Positions 9,766-22,530 of a DNA stretch of 64,000 nucleotides are shown piece by piece. The notes beneath the pieces are model-generated. The model worked only from the letters and a program-made list of their open reading frames with translations. It did not search any database and was not told where the DNA came from. Position 1 is the stretch's first letter. Each line of letters opens with the position of its first letter. The stretch covers positions 7,051,001 to 7,115,000 of the forward strand of contig NC_134031.1 of assembly GCF_964204645.1 (NCBI RefSeq), read 5' to 3'. The translations under genes and the position numbers were made by a program. This DNA comes from Tubulanus polymorphus (lineage: Eukaryota; Nemertea; Palaeonemertea; Tubulaniformes; Tubulanidae).

Positions 9766-12584
9766 TTAAAGGATCGATTCAAATTAATTTCAACGAATAA
9801 ATTGAACGTATTGATGAAACCATCCCAATCTACTTTCACGTGCGTAAAGTGGGATCGAAATGCTATCGTTTGATAAATTCAAAACCTGTCGCGTAGAATA
9901 AGTTAACGCTACTCTCGAATTCAAGTATGTCAGTCTGGTCGTTAGAATTTCTCTCACTCCATTATTCACTCGTTTGTGTGAATAGAAAACTTTCACTGAA
10001 AGTATAGTACTGCCTTTACTGGATAAGCCTTCTGTTTAACTGGTCGCAAGAATCAGTCATCTCGATTCTTACCGAGCCAGTTTCTAATGGGCTACTTCTA
10101 ACCCAAGTATCAAGAAAATCCATTTAAGCCTCATTGAATCTTCTCGAAATAACCTGATTTCAGTCTACGGACGAATGGACGGACAAAAAGTGAACTCATT
10201 TGATGTGGCGCTCAAGAAGCGGATTGCTCACGACGAGAGCGTCGACTCTTGATTGGCAACATTATGAGGGGCGATGTAGCTAGGCTCCAGCAGTTATATG
10301 TAATGCCACAGTCCATGGTAATACCAAGGTTCATCACCGAGAAGAATATTATCAGGAAAATAACCGAAAATACTACATCACGTTCCTTCAACTGCATATC
10401 ATTAGTCGTCGGCAGTTCATCAAGTGAACTCCCACCGCGTAAACTTTGGCACTAATCACTTAGATAAACAACCAGAGTCCCAAGGGGCACATAGCCAGCC
10501 TGTCAGCTTTTCATTAAAAGGTAATTAAATGATGCATTCTGTGGGTTACATTTGTCAAAATACACTCCCAGCTCAGAGTCAATACCAATGATTTACACAA
10601 TACAATTGTGTTTTCATAAGTAGCACGGCATCATCCTCCCACGTCAGGGATTCGAACCTGATGGCATCGCTACACTCAACCACGGCACGAACCCCTGCCA
10701 CAGTAGACTGGGTGCGCAGGTGCATGCGCAGCTTTGCCGCACGAAAACTCGCGGCACCAATCTGCCCGATTGCTCGTTGTATAATCACTGAGATAAATTT
10801 GACGGAAGAACAATAAATGGGAAAACCCGGGCTAAAATTAAACGGGATATATAATTGGCTGATAATGACATCATCTAAGCTGCGCGTGTAGCTGCGTACT
10901 CGGTCTAGTGTGGTAGGGTATCTCGATACCGTCAGGTTGGAATGCCTTCCGGGGAGGATGCACGGTCAGCGACTGAAGTTGGCAGGAACAAATACCGCAG
11001 ATAAATCTGCTCCCTTGGTCTTGATTTGAATGCGGAATAGACTTGAATTTTCTGAAATTTGCTCAATAAAACAAAATTGAATTGGATTTGTATTATGTTC
11101 AATAGAGTAAAATGGAATTGGATTTGATGTTTCTTTGCAGAATAAATTTGATTAAATTTGCAGTTTGAGCAGATGGCTATTTTAGGGTGCTTGCTATAGC
11201 GGCCTTTTGGACTTTGCTTGGCCATCATAAGAAAGCCTTCTTAATATCATTTTTGGTCTGTTTGTAAATATTCTTATAACATGCTTTCTTATGAAATAAA
11301 TTGAAATTGAAATTGAAAATTGAAATAGCATATCAAGGTCATCCATCCGATTTGAGAAAAAGCTATTTCTTCCCGGACTTTGCTATTTTCTTAGTGCAAA
11401 TAAAAAATACCCCTCCCAAAAAACCAAATCAAATAAAGATTTCACAGAAATCGATCTTGAAATACAACTTTAAATCTTGAAATAAAACCCGGAAGTAAGA
11501 CAGTAGACGATACCGCGTGTTCGCGTGAACACCTGCTGTCCCTGCGGCTAAGCCAATCATAGAGGAGTCTGCTTGCTGAGTATGATTGGCTTTTAAAAAC
11601 GGATATCTTTGCATTCAGATTTTCGCGAAAAAGCTCATATAAATTTTAAAGAGGCCCTTTTTTTCAAAATTCAGCTTCATATGGTTTGGAGAATGGATAA
11701 TGCTTTAATGTATGGATATATGCTCGGTTGCACAGTCAAAGAGCCTTTACGCTGTAAACCATGTCATCTAAATTCGCCCCATTTGTATAGCAATAGGCTC
11801 AGCCTACGGCTGGCCTAGAAATTAAGATTGAAACAGTCAATGCTAAGTAACCCTTCTTTCTTTAGTAGTATTCGAAGCTGTGACCATCTCTGCTGAAAAG
11901 CTACCGGGGCATTACACTAATCCAACGCGTGGTTTGGGATTTCACATGATATTCTCTGTAATGGATTATTTTCAATTGAATGGAATATGATTCCACTTGC
12001 ACACTTATAACCGAAAACATCTAAATTTTTTCAATTTCAATAATTTCACATGATTTGTAATCGATACGAAAGAACGTTGAATTGAGAATATCAAGTGTGA
12101 TGTCCGGTTCGAATCCACTTTCGAACTTAAACCGCAAGCATCTGAATTTTCAATTTCAATAATTTCACATGAATTGTATTCGATACGAAAGAATATTGAG
12201 ATGAAGATATTAAGTATATCTCTGGTGTGAAGCACTGAGAAAGAATTCTATAGATGAAAACTTATCCTGAATTTATCCTAAATTCAATCAATTAGTCGAC
12301 CGTTAGTTTCCACATTTAAATCATACGCAAAATACTTCATGGTAATTTCACCGTTCATTGTAACATATATTACACTATAGTTGGTCTTTATAGCCTAGCC
12401 AACCTCAGCTATAGAAACTAAACGAAAATATGAACTTAGTATGTCTTGTCGAGTTACTCCTGAACGAAAATATGAACTTAGTCATATCATGTGACTCCTG
12501 CTCTCGAATATAAGTATCTCAGTAGACATCACATAAGGCACCAGCAGCAACAGGAGACCATAGACGAGTTTCACAGCGCTCTGA
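9766..12584. other. Non-coding stretch with one tRNA-like repeat
   Basis: No supported exon. Minus-strand sequence at 10630-10715 carries CAGGTTCGAATCCCTG, a T-arm or B-box hairpin. A GCCGTGGTTGAGTG block sits about 30 bases upstream, as in tRNA-derived SINEs; no full cloverleaf can be drawn. Bases 12010-12200 contain two diverged direct copies of a roughly 120-bp unit (both have AATTTCACATGA and GATACGAAAGAA). Confidence 0.4.
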
Positions 12585-12845
12585 AATCGGATATGATTCC
12601 TTTCATAGCCATGGCTTAGATTTAATGTGAGCTTATATTTAATGAACCGCCAGTTCTGAAGCGAATCTAACACTTTGATATAGAAGTCTTAAGATTTGAG
12701 TGCTTCAAACATTCAGCCAAGGAGGCAAAGCCACTAACACCCACCCGTGATATTTAATCGACAATGATGATGTCGAAACTATCGTATAAATCGCTTATTC
12801 ATTTGACGGCCAATATGACGTCATCGTTACAACTACATATATGAA
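12585..12845. repeat. Dispersed repeat, copy 1
   Basis: Shares its layout with 15483-15765: TTTCATAGCCATGGCGTAGATTTAA-like start, a central AGTCTTAAGATTT, AAACATTCAG, and an end TCATTTGACGGCCAATAT followed by a CRE-like TGACGTCA. Probably a non-autonomous DNA element from the GGGGCCAGTT family. Confidence 0.6.
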
Positions 12846-13385
12846 ATAATGATCATTACATTAATAAATGAATGTGGATTAAATGAAGCGTCGTCGTCGT
12901 TGAATTGTCTATTTATCACGATTTTCAGGTGGATATCAAACGACGGACCTCGTATACCCCATCTTAAACCACAGTGTATTTTGGTTTGTGAACATGAAGA
13001 TAAATATATTTACGTTTTCTTGGACCCTTCCCGCCCACGATAACGAACTGCTACCGGTCTCGAAATATTTGCGTCATAAATATTTCATATAAGACCTCAA
13101 AGTTCTACTTTCGTCTGAATTCTAAGTATACTCCCTTGCCTATTCCATCGTCATATTTTGCTGACCCGTTATCATACTCTGTGTGTTGAAGCAGCGTCAA
13201 TAACAAGAAATCGCGCGATAATTCTATGAAACCCTCGAATACACATTTTTTTTGAATCAGCTGTTTGCAATTGTAATAATCGAAAAAGTGGTTTTAAATT
13301 CGCAATGAAATTTAAGATCAGGTTATTTGCGATGTCATATCCAGTTGCCCATCGGTTTTCAAATCGCGCGGGCAACAGAACTTCA

Positions 13386-13430
13386 TATAAGGAGTTCTAC
13401 CAAACATACTAAGCATTATCTCTATCACTC
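13386..13430 (+). promoter_or_regulatory. Candidate TATA box and initiator of the secreted-peptide gene
   Basis: TATAA at 13386-13390 is followed about 35 bp later by an initiator-like TCACTCAG (about 13425). The ATG of exon 1 lies about 100 bp further on. Inferred from position only. Confidence 0.35.
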
Positions 13431-13527
13431 AGCATATTCGGTTTGTAGTTTTGGGGTGCACATACACGCTCACCAGTAACTCCTACTAAAAGTTTTGAAT
13501 TGTATAGGTTTCGTTATAGTTCCTACA

Positions 13528-13534
13528 ATGATAA
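13528..13534 (+). CDS. Secreted-peptide gene, candidate exon 1 (start codon)
   Basis: ATG ATA A is followed at once by a perfect GTAAGT donor (13535-13540). It ends in phase 1, exactly what the exon at 15066 requires. The joined start reads Met-Ile-Ser, then Lys-Ile-Leu. The exon is tiny, so the pairing is inferred from phase, donor quality and position. Another upstream exon ending in phase 1 would also fit. Confidence 0.45.
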
Positions 13535-15065
13535 GTAAGTTTTTGAATATGTTTTTTCATGCAAATAGCATTTTTCAACTGTGTCTTATCGCGGAAACGG
13601 GTAATTTTTTCAGTTATTTTCGTCGCAATGTTTTTCTTGCCGCTTTAGTTAAATGATTTTGTTGTTTTGTTGTGTGCTGCTCTAATGGGCAGAAGTTCAG
13701 GCTTTACTATATCGCTTGCAACAAACGTCCATTGTACAAAGTACATGGTAAGTAAGATTCCCGAAATGACTCATATCAACTTTTTCTGGTAATGTGGTGT
13801 TTTTGTATCGGTTTCAAAACATTTTTACATATATAATTTTTTGTGCAATAAATGAACCAAATGTTATGAAGCAAAAGTTTCAGATGTGAGACCATACACA
13901 AAGCATCGCTTATAGTTGAATTAAGTGAATTATAGATGGACGCCAGGCGTACGCCCCTTAACTAAACACGTATGTGGACACTACAAAGAGTCTAACTTAC
14001 TGACAGGCTGAAACAATGAGGTCAGGGTACGTCCACCTTGGCACTTCGTAGGGTATTTTCCGGCGGTAGTATAACGTGGCCTTCCGTAGAGAAAACCAGC
14101 AGCATTTGGTCAAATTGTTGTTATTATACAAAGAGATCTAGTAAATTATGTTGAAATCTGGCATTAGAAGTAAGATACTTTTCATGTTATATCAATCACT
14201 TCGCAGACAGTTTGCCCTAAAATTCATATTTACTCATCTTCATCCTTTCATTTCATTTTTAAATTTTCTAATTATCAAAATTCATATCTGTGTTTTGTTC
14301 TACTGCGGGGTGTATGGTTCCCCCATTGGGTCCACAGCCAATAATGGCTCCATACATCCGTGTCATGTATGTAATTTAAAGTATGTGTGTACGAAAAAGA
14401 AATTTATATAATGTCCATATATGACGAAATAAAAAATAGAATAAACAATAAAAGAAAGAAAGAAAATAATGCCATAGCAGCGAGATCGAATTTAGCGAGA
14501 TCGAATTTAGAATAACGAACGTGCCGGTTCGGTACTAAAATGTTTGGTTCTTTAAGCAAAACCATCGGACATGAGGACAACTTAAAAAAGAACATTTTAC
14601 TCAACCAATTTATTTTTCTATCAAATTTCTCTTTCGTAATTCTTGGTTGGTTACTTTTCTTACAGAAAATAGATTTTTTTTGTGTAATGCACTATTTGTT
14701 GAATTCGTGTTCATTTTTCTTATTATCTTATAGACAATATTTTAGATAATTGTCTTTCATACTTTGATTAAGATCAGTAAGCCTCCGTAAAATGTTTTTC
14801 TTTTAATTTGAATTATGATAAAGTTAAGATTAGATCAATGGCTGTGTGTCGAAGCGTCATACAGTTAGATTTCATGTATTCCATATTATCCACGAATAGT
14901 GAACTGTTGTAGAACTCATGTGTTAAGTACGCGGCAATTTAAAAATTACTTTTAGCGCGTCAGTCAAATATCCTTAGATAAAATCCTTTTTTGCAAAAGA
15001 TTATGACCCAAATACTATGATAACGTAAGGGCAAATTGAATCGTAATAGTTACATTTATTTTCAG

Positions 15066-15250
15066 GCAAAATATTGAAATTCGTTGCTGCGCTGTGTGCA
15101 ATTTTTGTGGCCATCTGCGCGATGGCCGCGGCCGATGAAGAAAAAGAAAGAGCAGTAGAGACCAATGATTTGGCGAGGTTAATCCGGAAATTACCACCGT
15201 GTCGCAATCCAACCGGATGTCCCAATAGTAACAAAAATCCCGGTTCCTAA
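15066..15250 (+). CDS. Small secreted prepropeptide, exon 2
   Basis: Follows a good acceptor (TTTATTTTCAG). Sixty codons read as a signal peptide core (FVAALCAIFVAICAMAAA) with a likely cut after AAA. Next come an acidic spacer (DEEKERAVETND), a basic RLIRK processing site, and a C-terminal peptide LPPCRNPTGCPNSNKNPGS ending at TAA 15248-15250. The full product is about 63 residues. The mature part holds only two cysteines, forming a potential C-x5-C ring. That spacing and the ...TGC end recall crustacean cardioactive peptide, but the rest does not match, there is no C-terminal amidation glycine before a basic site, and the resemblance may be fortuitous. A poly(A) signal follows at 15422-15427. 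Role unknown: neuropeptide, other signalling peptide, or secreted defence peptide. Confidence 0.65.
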
Positions 15251-15421
15251 TGAAAATCATTTCTGCGAGTCGTCGGGCGCTGGGTTCAGGAATGTTACTT
15301 TTAACGCGTCCCGATTTTTTCCTGCCTCTCACGCGCATTCTTTATACAAAGCGTATTTCGTTTGTTTAGCTAATTTAAGAAACGAATCGATAACAGACAG
15401 TAATTCGATTAAAGACAAAGA

Positions 15422-15427
15422 AATAAA
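15422..15427 (+). terminator. Poly(A) signal AATAAA of the secreted-peptide gene
   Basis: AATAAA about 170 bp after the stop codon, followed by a T/G-rich stretch, as expected for 3'-end formation. Confidence 0.55.
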
Positions 15428-15482
15428 TTTTGTTTCACCGTATTCCCGTGTTCTCGGTGTTTTCTTCAAAATCAGATATGAT

Positions 15483-15765
15483 CCAGGGGCCAGTTTCATA
15501 GCCATGGCGTAGATTTAAGACGGGCGTACGACCCCCAGTACTAAAGCAAATCAAACAACTGAAGACAAGTCTTAAGATTTAAGACAACTCATGAACTTGA
15601 TAGTGGGCCAAACATTCAGTCAAGGGGCAATGCGACGAGGACCTACCCGTAAAGACAAAATGCCAAAATGACAATCAATGAAGGACGTAGAAACCGCCCA
15701 GATCTATCGTATAATTATTCATTTGACGGCCAATATAACGTCGTCACATTACATAAGTAAGTGCT
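15483..15765. repeat. Dispersed repeat, copy 2
   Basis: Homologous along its length to 12585-12845. This copy keeps the full GGGGCCAGTTTCATAGCC end, which ties it to the foldback MITE families in the window. It sits immediately 3' of the secreted-peptide gene. Confidence 0.6.
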
Positions 15766-18409
15766 GTCTTTTCTGCTTTATCAAAATAGGACATACCTCT
15801 AGGTGGACAGCAAATAAAATCGAAACTGCCTATAATAGATACGCTTAATAGTTCTCGACTTATATAATTCTAGATGAATCAAATTCGCTTATCAAATTTA
15901 CTCACGTTTGCAAATTCGTTGGTTTTACGTATAACATAATATTTGAAATTGCTTCATCCGCAACATTTCAATCATATTCATTTTCGCTTTGATCGAATGC
16001 GTTGTAGCCGCGACAAATCGGTAGGTTCATCTAAATACGAATACATTTTGTAACACACCTAGAAAAGTGAAATACGACAGATGTTTGATTACATAATCCC
16101 GAGGATTTTCATCAAGCAGAATTCTCAGCTAGATAAGTACATATCTTAAAAAGTTGTTTGGAGGCTATTCAACAATATCCTGTTGCACAGTCGCGATCTT
16201 AGTCCCAAAGTCTTAACCGTTAAGTCCGGTGTCTTAAATCTTAAGACTGGTCTCCAGTTAGACGTTTAGATTGGCAACAGAAGATATGTTTAGACCAGTC
16301 TTTAATCTCAGCCATGACTGAGGAACTGGGCCATTTATAATTTTTGAGTTCCTTTTGTAACCGCGTGAGAAACTTTTTCTCAGTTTACATATCAATACAA
16401 ATACATAGTAAAACACCCCCCCCCTACCGCCATACCCTCTATACCGCCAAAATCGTTCTCCACCGATGTGGGCGGTTTATCGGGAGCTGATTGTATTTAA
16501 ATCATTTATTTAAATGGGATACCGGCAACGCTACTGAGGAAAGCGAGGATTAAGCGCTAATCAAAATTAAGGCGAATTTATCCTGTCAAATCAGATTTTA
16601 TTTCAACGAAAATCGTATTTATCCGGAATTTACAAAAATATAAATACATAGTGTGGCTATTCTACTTTTTAAGAGAATGCCCGGAAACAATATCCGACTT
16701 GGCCATATTCCAAAGAAATAGCAATATGACCTCAGTTCAACTGTAATTAAACTGTCATCATATGTACATATAAGTTTTAAGCTAAACTAAATTTTGTCAA
16801 TTGACCATGTATATGAATGCCCTCGTAATACCTTAATATCCGAGCGCATTATTCACTGCATTGTTCTAAGTCATGGAGTTCAGTGTTTATTGACAAATAA
16901 AACACTCCGTCGAGTTATGATGTCTGTGAAACAATGAAGGGGAAATTTAATATAAGCGACTGTTGTATATTTCATATGCACAGCAATACCACAGGCGTCG
17001 TCAGAATTTTTCAAGGAAAATGTATAACCTAATATGTCCAGCCATCTTGGTGATATATAGGCCAAGGCCGTTTTCGCGTAACTGTTAAGAACCGAGCCGA
17101 CGATCACACAATTATATCTGTACTTCGATTTCCGATTTTGAAATAAGACCCCCTGGTTCGCTCCCGGCAGGTGTGGTGGGTTTGTAAGGTACACAAAATC
17201 AAAAAATCAAACGAGGGTTGATTGCGACCAAACCCTTCGCCACTTCCTGCGCTATCAAACTACACACGTTTTAACTATACATTATTCAGAAAAACTTCCA
17301 TGGAACAGTTCAGAATAAAAGGAATTGATTCTCGCTCATTCAGATTTCAAACATATTCCAGCTTTTCCGAAAGGATGCACGTGAATCTTTCTTTACAAAT
17401 AGAAGGTTCTCAATTAACCTCAAGATTGTACTATAACGTATTTCACTATTTCCGAAGGTTATGACTATGACGTGGGAATTGTCAGTTATCTTATTCTTCC
17501 GATTTTCTCCAAAATACGGAAAATCTGCAATTCAACGATAGTATGATTTATGTACGTAAGTAGATCGGTCTGGTCTATTAAAACTCGTAGTTCGCGTATT
17601 CAGTTCAGTTTAAACACCAGGGAACGCGGCACTGAACGGCTGACTGGACTAAACAGTTCCATAGATTTTTCACGCCCCTGCACTGCTATATTAAAATCAA
17701 GGGCAAATACTGGTTTGACGTACGCGAAACTTATTATAAAGGATTTAAAGTTCACCGAGAAAGGTACTGTCTATTCATCAATATTCATACGTTTCAAAAA
17801 TACATATATATGTATATCAATATTTTGATAGTACGTGTGCACTATGAAACAATAACAGAAAATCGATGGCAAATTTGAAAATTCGAAACACGTCGCATCT
17901 CACTCAGCAAGACCATTTTACATCGTAAAAACTACAATATTGGACCGTTGGGTATGACTGCAGTTTAGGTGTCCCTAATGGTTATGTACCTAACCTTACC
18001 ATAACACTATTCTTTAATAACACTAACGCCACCCAGTGGATAGGTGACCCAAACTGCAATGGTGTTCAAAACGAAATTGCGTGAGGGAAATATTGATATT
18101 CGCGAGCATTTCAGTATATATGACTAATATTTGTAAGCAATTTATACATGCATAAAAAATCGGATCGGCTCGATTTTGTATAGCTCGATACAATAGTATT
18201 TTTTTCAACAGCTGTGCCGGGAATCGGTTAGAAACAACATTTGTCGTGGATGGTGTCATTAAAATACAATTGATATTATTGAACGATATTTAGAGTGGTG
18301 ACTGCTTGTAATCACAATTTGACCTTCCCATATACATACGACCGTTCAATTCAAGACGGAGCATTTGGTGTACGTATATGCGGCGGATTACGAATTAATA
18401 CGAATCTTG
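15766..18409. other. Non-coding stretch with a decayed MITE
   Basis: Bases 16177-16333 are a degenerate foldback element: CCTGTTGCACAGTCGCGATC at one end and CATGACTGAGGAACTGGGCC at the other, related to 60076-60223. The rest shows only short open frames (such as 17550-17828) with no family signature. Confidence 0.4.
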
Positions 18410-18700
18410 TGGGCAAAAGTGAAATTGCCGTATTAAACAGCAGCATTCATAAAAAGGCATATAGCCTCATTTAGCCATCGCTGTGCACACACGTCTTAAT
18501 AGCGTGTATAATGATATGTACGAACTTAGAAAAAAGAACTGTTACGGTATATTGTAAATGTAACTGGAGTAACTGTATTTGTAAAACTGTAAACTGTTTA
18601 CTTTTTTGTATCCCGTGCTCGAAAAAATTGTATAATTTCTGGAGTAATGAATTAGAATTGAATCTGATACGGGTTTCATATTATGTATCCAAACTTTGAT
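18410..18700 (+). repeat. 3' end of a dispersed element, copy 1
   Basis: Matches 55345-55590: CATCTAGCCATC-like block, TGTGCACACGTCTTAAT, a TGTAACTG/AACTGTAAACTG tract, and GTATCCTGTGCTCGAAAAAA near the end. It is probably the 3' portion of a retroelement; no coding part is present here. Confidence 0.55.
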
Positions 18701-18844
18701 TGATAAAAAATCGAAGTTAGGAAAAGCTGGAAATCATCGTTATAAAAGGGTTCGCTCAAAATCGTATTAACGACGTTCAGCTGGATATTTTGTGTATGCA
18801 TATCCAAGACAAATATTTCAGTCTATCCACTCACCTATATCCCA

Positions 18845-19107
18845 ATGGACGACAACGCAATGATTGGGGTACGTTTAACAGTTGGTAAGAGGGATGCTGC
18901 CGCTGCTTCTTACAACTGCAGCAGCAGCTCCTGGTGGTGGTGGCGGTGTGATGCTGCTGGTGGTGGTTGCACGGCTGCGTACATGTTACTGATGTATAGT
19001 GTTACTAACACCCTTCATCACGCAAGCAGCACCAGTCTTACGCAGTGTGTGCCGGCAAGTAATCTACAAATATCTGGATTACGTTTATTAATCTATACAA
19101 AATACAG
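18845..19107 (+). CDS. Candidate alternative first exon of the Kv-beta gene (1C)
   Basis: ATG 18845 opens 87 codons that end ...LLIYTKYR, with the last codon split as TAC AG|GTAAAT. This is the same phase 2 and same tyrosine-arginine end as the two other first exons. Mammalian Kv-beta1 has a first exon ending in KYR before the same core. The peptide has a Cys/Ser/Trp-rich middle (CSSSSWWWWRC) over a GCAGCAGC/GGTGGTGG simple repeat, which argues for caution. N-terminal extensions of this family can act as channel-inactivation balls; whether this one does is unknown. Confidence 0.4.
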
Positions 19108-19796
19108 GTAAATCGTTAGTTATTGTAGTAGATTTACTACTAGGCCTATCATGTATTTTATTCGAGCAATGAACTCCGCAGTAGCAGTATAAGATGATGT
19201 TTGTGTCACGACCAGGGTTCGTCTGATGTCTCACTTCCTTATATTCCAATTATCCAATAATTGGAACGTTGACCTTATGCTCCGATGCGTTCATTTCCAC
19301 TGAGACTGAATATGACTGCAGAAGAGCATACACCTCATATTTGTTCTAAACTCTCCCTTGCGTTGTAGATATTCATTTATATACTCCAATTTATCTCCAC
19401 ATTCTATAACTACACCTGCACATTTCCGTTATTCGCCGCAATGACTGTCAGTGGAACCTCCGGAGTCTATTCAGTTGCGGGGCCCATTTCCACTGTTGTT
19501 ATTGAGTTTGACCATGGATTCTTGAACAATAGTCCTCGATTCGTCTTGCATTTCCTGACCGCTGATTTTAAAAAAGATTGTCAAAAACTCTATATGGAAT
19601 CTAATATTGGGATTTTAGTTACAGTTTAAAGTCAGGTTTTACATCAAAAGAATCGCTCTTCAGTATTGGTCCTCAAGAACGGTCGTGTGACCATTTTGGG
19701 CGAGGAGATACGATTCCATCTTAAAAGTTTATTTCATTGGACTATGTAGTTGATTTGAAATTTCCCTACCAAGGGTATGCATCCCCAAAATAGGGA

Positions 19797-20002
19797 ATAT
19801 CGTATAACTATAAAAGGGCACCCCGAAAGAAAACTCATTGGTAAACATTAACTCCATTTTTGGATATTAAGAGAACATGCTTATGAATTTAAACTTTCTT
19901 TGGTATCAATTTCGTATTTTTTATTTATCGTAAAATTTCAGGCAACTTGGACATTTTCAGGAAGGGTGCTCACCCCTGCATCCTCCCGATGGATCCGCAC
20001 CA
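19797..20002. repeat. Part of a GGATCCGC-type MITE
   Basis: Similar to the inside of 32294-32552: 'AAAAGGGCACYCC', 'GAAC..TATGAATTT.AACTTTC', 'TTCAGGCAACTTGGACATTTT', then ACCCCTGCA and GGATCCGCAC. The left end is missing or decayed. Confidence 0.5.
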
Positions 20003-20493
20003 TGTACTATTTATAACATAAAGCATATCTAAATATCTACATGAATACATGTAAATAATTAACGATGATTGTCACTGGATTCTCTGTGGTCAATAGTACA
20101 TATACACTCTCGGTATAATTCATGGTTCAATTTTCACGCGTTACATCGACAAATGCATTTAATCCCGGATTCGACCTCAATTATATAGATCTATCGATAT
20201 ATGTAAATCCGTAAGAATAAGGGTGAAATGCCAAAACATGTTTTCGAAATATGACCGAGTTCCCATATACATGTTTAGATATTGGAAAAAGTGTATTTCA
20301 CATCGAGGGAAAGGAACCACGGGGCATTTTCGTACAAAAATGAAGGGAATTTTACGAGATTTTTGGCATTTATCCCAATGCAGGTATCGCCGATCCTACA
20401 TGGGTAGTCGGTAGTGTGTAAAGGTTTATTTACACTGTTATAGTTTGTTGTTTGTGTAGTTCATGGTATCATGGTATGAATATCTGATGAGCT

Positions 20494-20774
20494 ATGGAGA
20501 AGCGACTGAGCGTCGGAGGTGGAGGCGGAGGTGGAGAAGGAGGAGGAGGTATCGAGGAGGAAAAGGAACCGATGTTGCACAATAATACGACGTTAACGAC
20601 CATCGAAAATCACCAACAGGAACCTCAGCTGCAATCACAGACGGCAACTGCTGACGAGGACGACGAAGGAATCGAAGTGAAACTCCGGGAACCCTGTCCG
20701 GGTCGATTCCGTATTAAAGTACCGAAAGAAGTATTACACGGCAATGGACCGCTACTTACTAAACGCCACTACAG
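20494..20774 (+). CDS. KCNAB: Kv-beta first exon 1A
   Basis: ATG 20494 has an in-frame TGA two codons upstream, so it is the true start of this isoform. It encodes 93 residues plus two bases (phase 2): a glycine/glutamate-rich run (GGGGGGGEGGGG), a hydrophilic Gln/Thr/Asp stretch, then a more ordered end (CPGRFRIKVPKEVLHGNG, LLTKRHY) that splices after TAC AG|GTAAGC. Joined to exon 2 it gives ...KRHYR-NLGKSGLRVS. The tail near the splice looks constrained; the Gly-rich tip looks like slippage-prone sequence. Confidence 0.85.
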
Positions 20775-20854
20775 GTAAGCAAAAATCACAGCAACGATGA
20801 CAAGAGATCGTTCCATGATCGTGGTCTACATACAGGACACAGTTCTTTAGATCG

Positions 20855-20963
20855 TGGCCGGTTTTAAAGATTGGTATTAACTTTTACCCGGGGCTCACTC
20901 AATTCATCTACAATTGAGTTTACCCTCGGGTTAAAGATAATACCAGTCTATGAAACCAAGCCC
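20855..20963. mobile_element. Short foldback MITE in the first Kv-beta intron
   Basis: GGTTTTAAAGATTGGTATTA...CTCAATT is mirrored by AATTGAG...TAATACCAGTCTATGAAACC. The arms are about 45 bp with a tiny loop. No coding capacity. Confidence 0.7.
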
Positions 20964-21610
20964 AGTTATAAGTTTGACACTGGTGTTAGATGTTAGTTTA
21001 TTTCCAAAAGTTAGACTCGAGTCTAATCTTAAGCGAGAACTAGATCCAGTAGCTGACTGGTTCGTTGTCATGTAATGTTCGCAATAAACCGTATTTCAGC
21101 GGTTTTGCATTCAGCAGTAGAGAAAGGAAGTTCAAGTCGACAGCTAGTTAGAAAACCGATCCGAGATACTGATGTGGGACTGAGAGAAGTCGTGACGAAA
21201 TAAAATGAATGATTATGCATGTAAATTTATTTTGACATTGACAATATTCTCTACGATTTTCCTGTCGTCATCTATTTTCCTGACGGTTCTACCAGCGGAC
21301 TATAAATAGTCCATGGTTCTACTACTCTGTATAGAGCTACGTACGTAATAGATTAGTAGACAAGTCCTGCGGGCAAGCGTGATTTATCCATATATGATTA
21401 TGTATATTCCGACGATTGATTTAATTACTGTTTGAACCGAATCAATAGCTATATCAATCTACTGTTGATCCACATACACCCATTCGACAATGCAGATGCA
21501 TTGTATGGTTGGATATTAAGGTTTTCATTTTGTGACATCAAGCCGTATGGCCACGAGGCTTTCTCAATGATATAAGGTATCTGCGGTTTCATTAGCCGAC
21601 TTAATACCGT

Positions 21611-21941
21611 CCTTGCTTGTCAGGGGTCCAGTATCGCTCCGGAACTCGCTTCCACCAGGCCCTTGGCCTAACGACGCGTGATTTCATTACTGGCGCTTTT
21701 GCGCGTGACGTCATATAACAAAGATATAAAATGATTTTTCAAACTTACGAAAATACTTCCTTGTTCGCTAAAATGTTCGCTGATTGGTCCGTTTAACCGT
21801 ATATTCAACAGAAGCCCAATGTCGTTTGGATTCTTGTCGGCTGTTAAGGACGCGAGTCACGTAACGAGTCGCGAGGTCAAGGGGTTCGGGGAACGGCTTT
21901 AGCTTAATGCGTTCGAACGCCTTGATGGATGAAGATGACTG
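21611..21941. repeat. Dispersed 330-bp repeat with tRNA-like box, copy 1
   Basis: Collinear with 39431-39755: CAGGGGTCC, CTCGCTTCCACCAG, GCGTGATTTCATTACTGGCG, a perfect CRE palindrome TGACGTCA, GAGGTCAAGGGGTTCGGGGA, and a GTTCGAA-containing end. In this copy the B box is mutated (GCGTTCGAACGCC). Confidence 0.7.
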
Positions 21942-21976
21942 CATACCTCATAAAGTACAACACCATCTTTTTACTC

Positions 21977-22530
<554 letters not shown>

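Noticed and set aside
13745-13747. ATG|GTAAGT as the start exon for the secreted peptide
   Set aside because: It ends in phase 0, while the exon at 15066 needs phase 1; joining them gives a stop after two codons.
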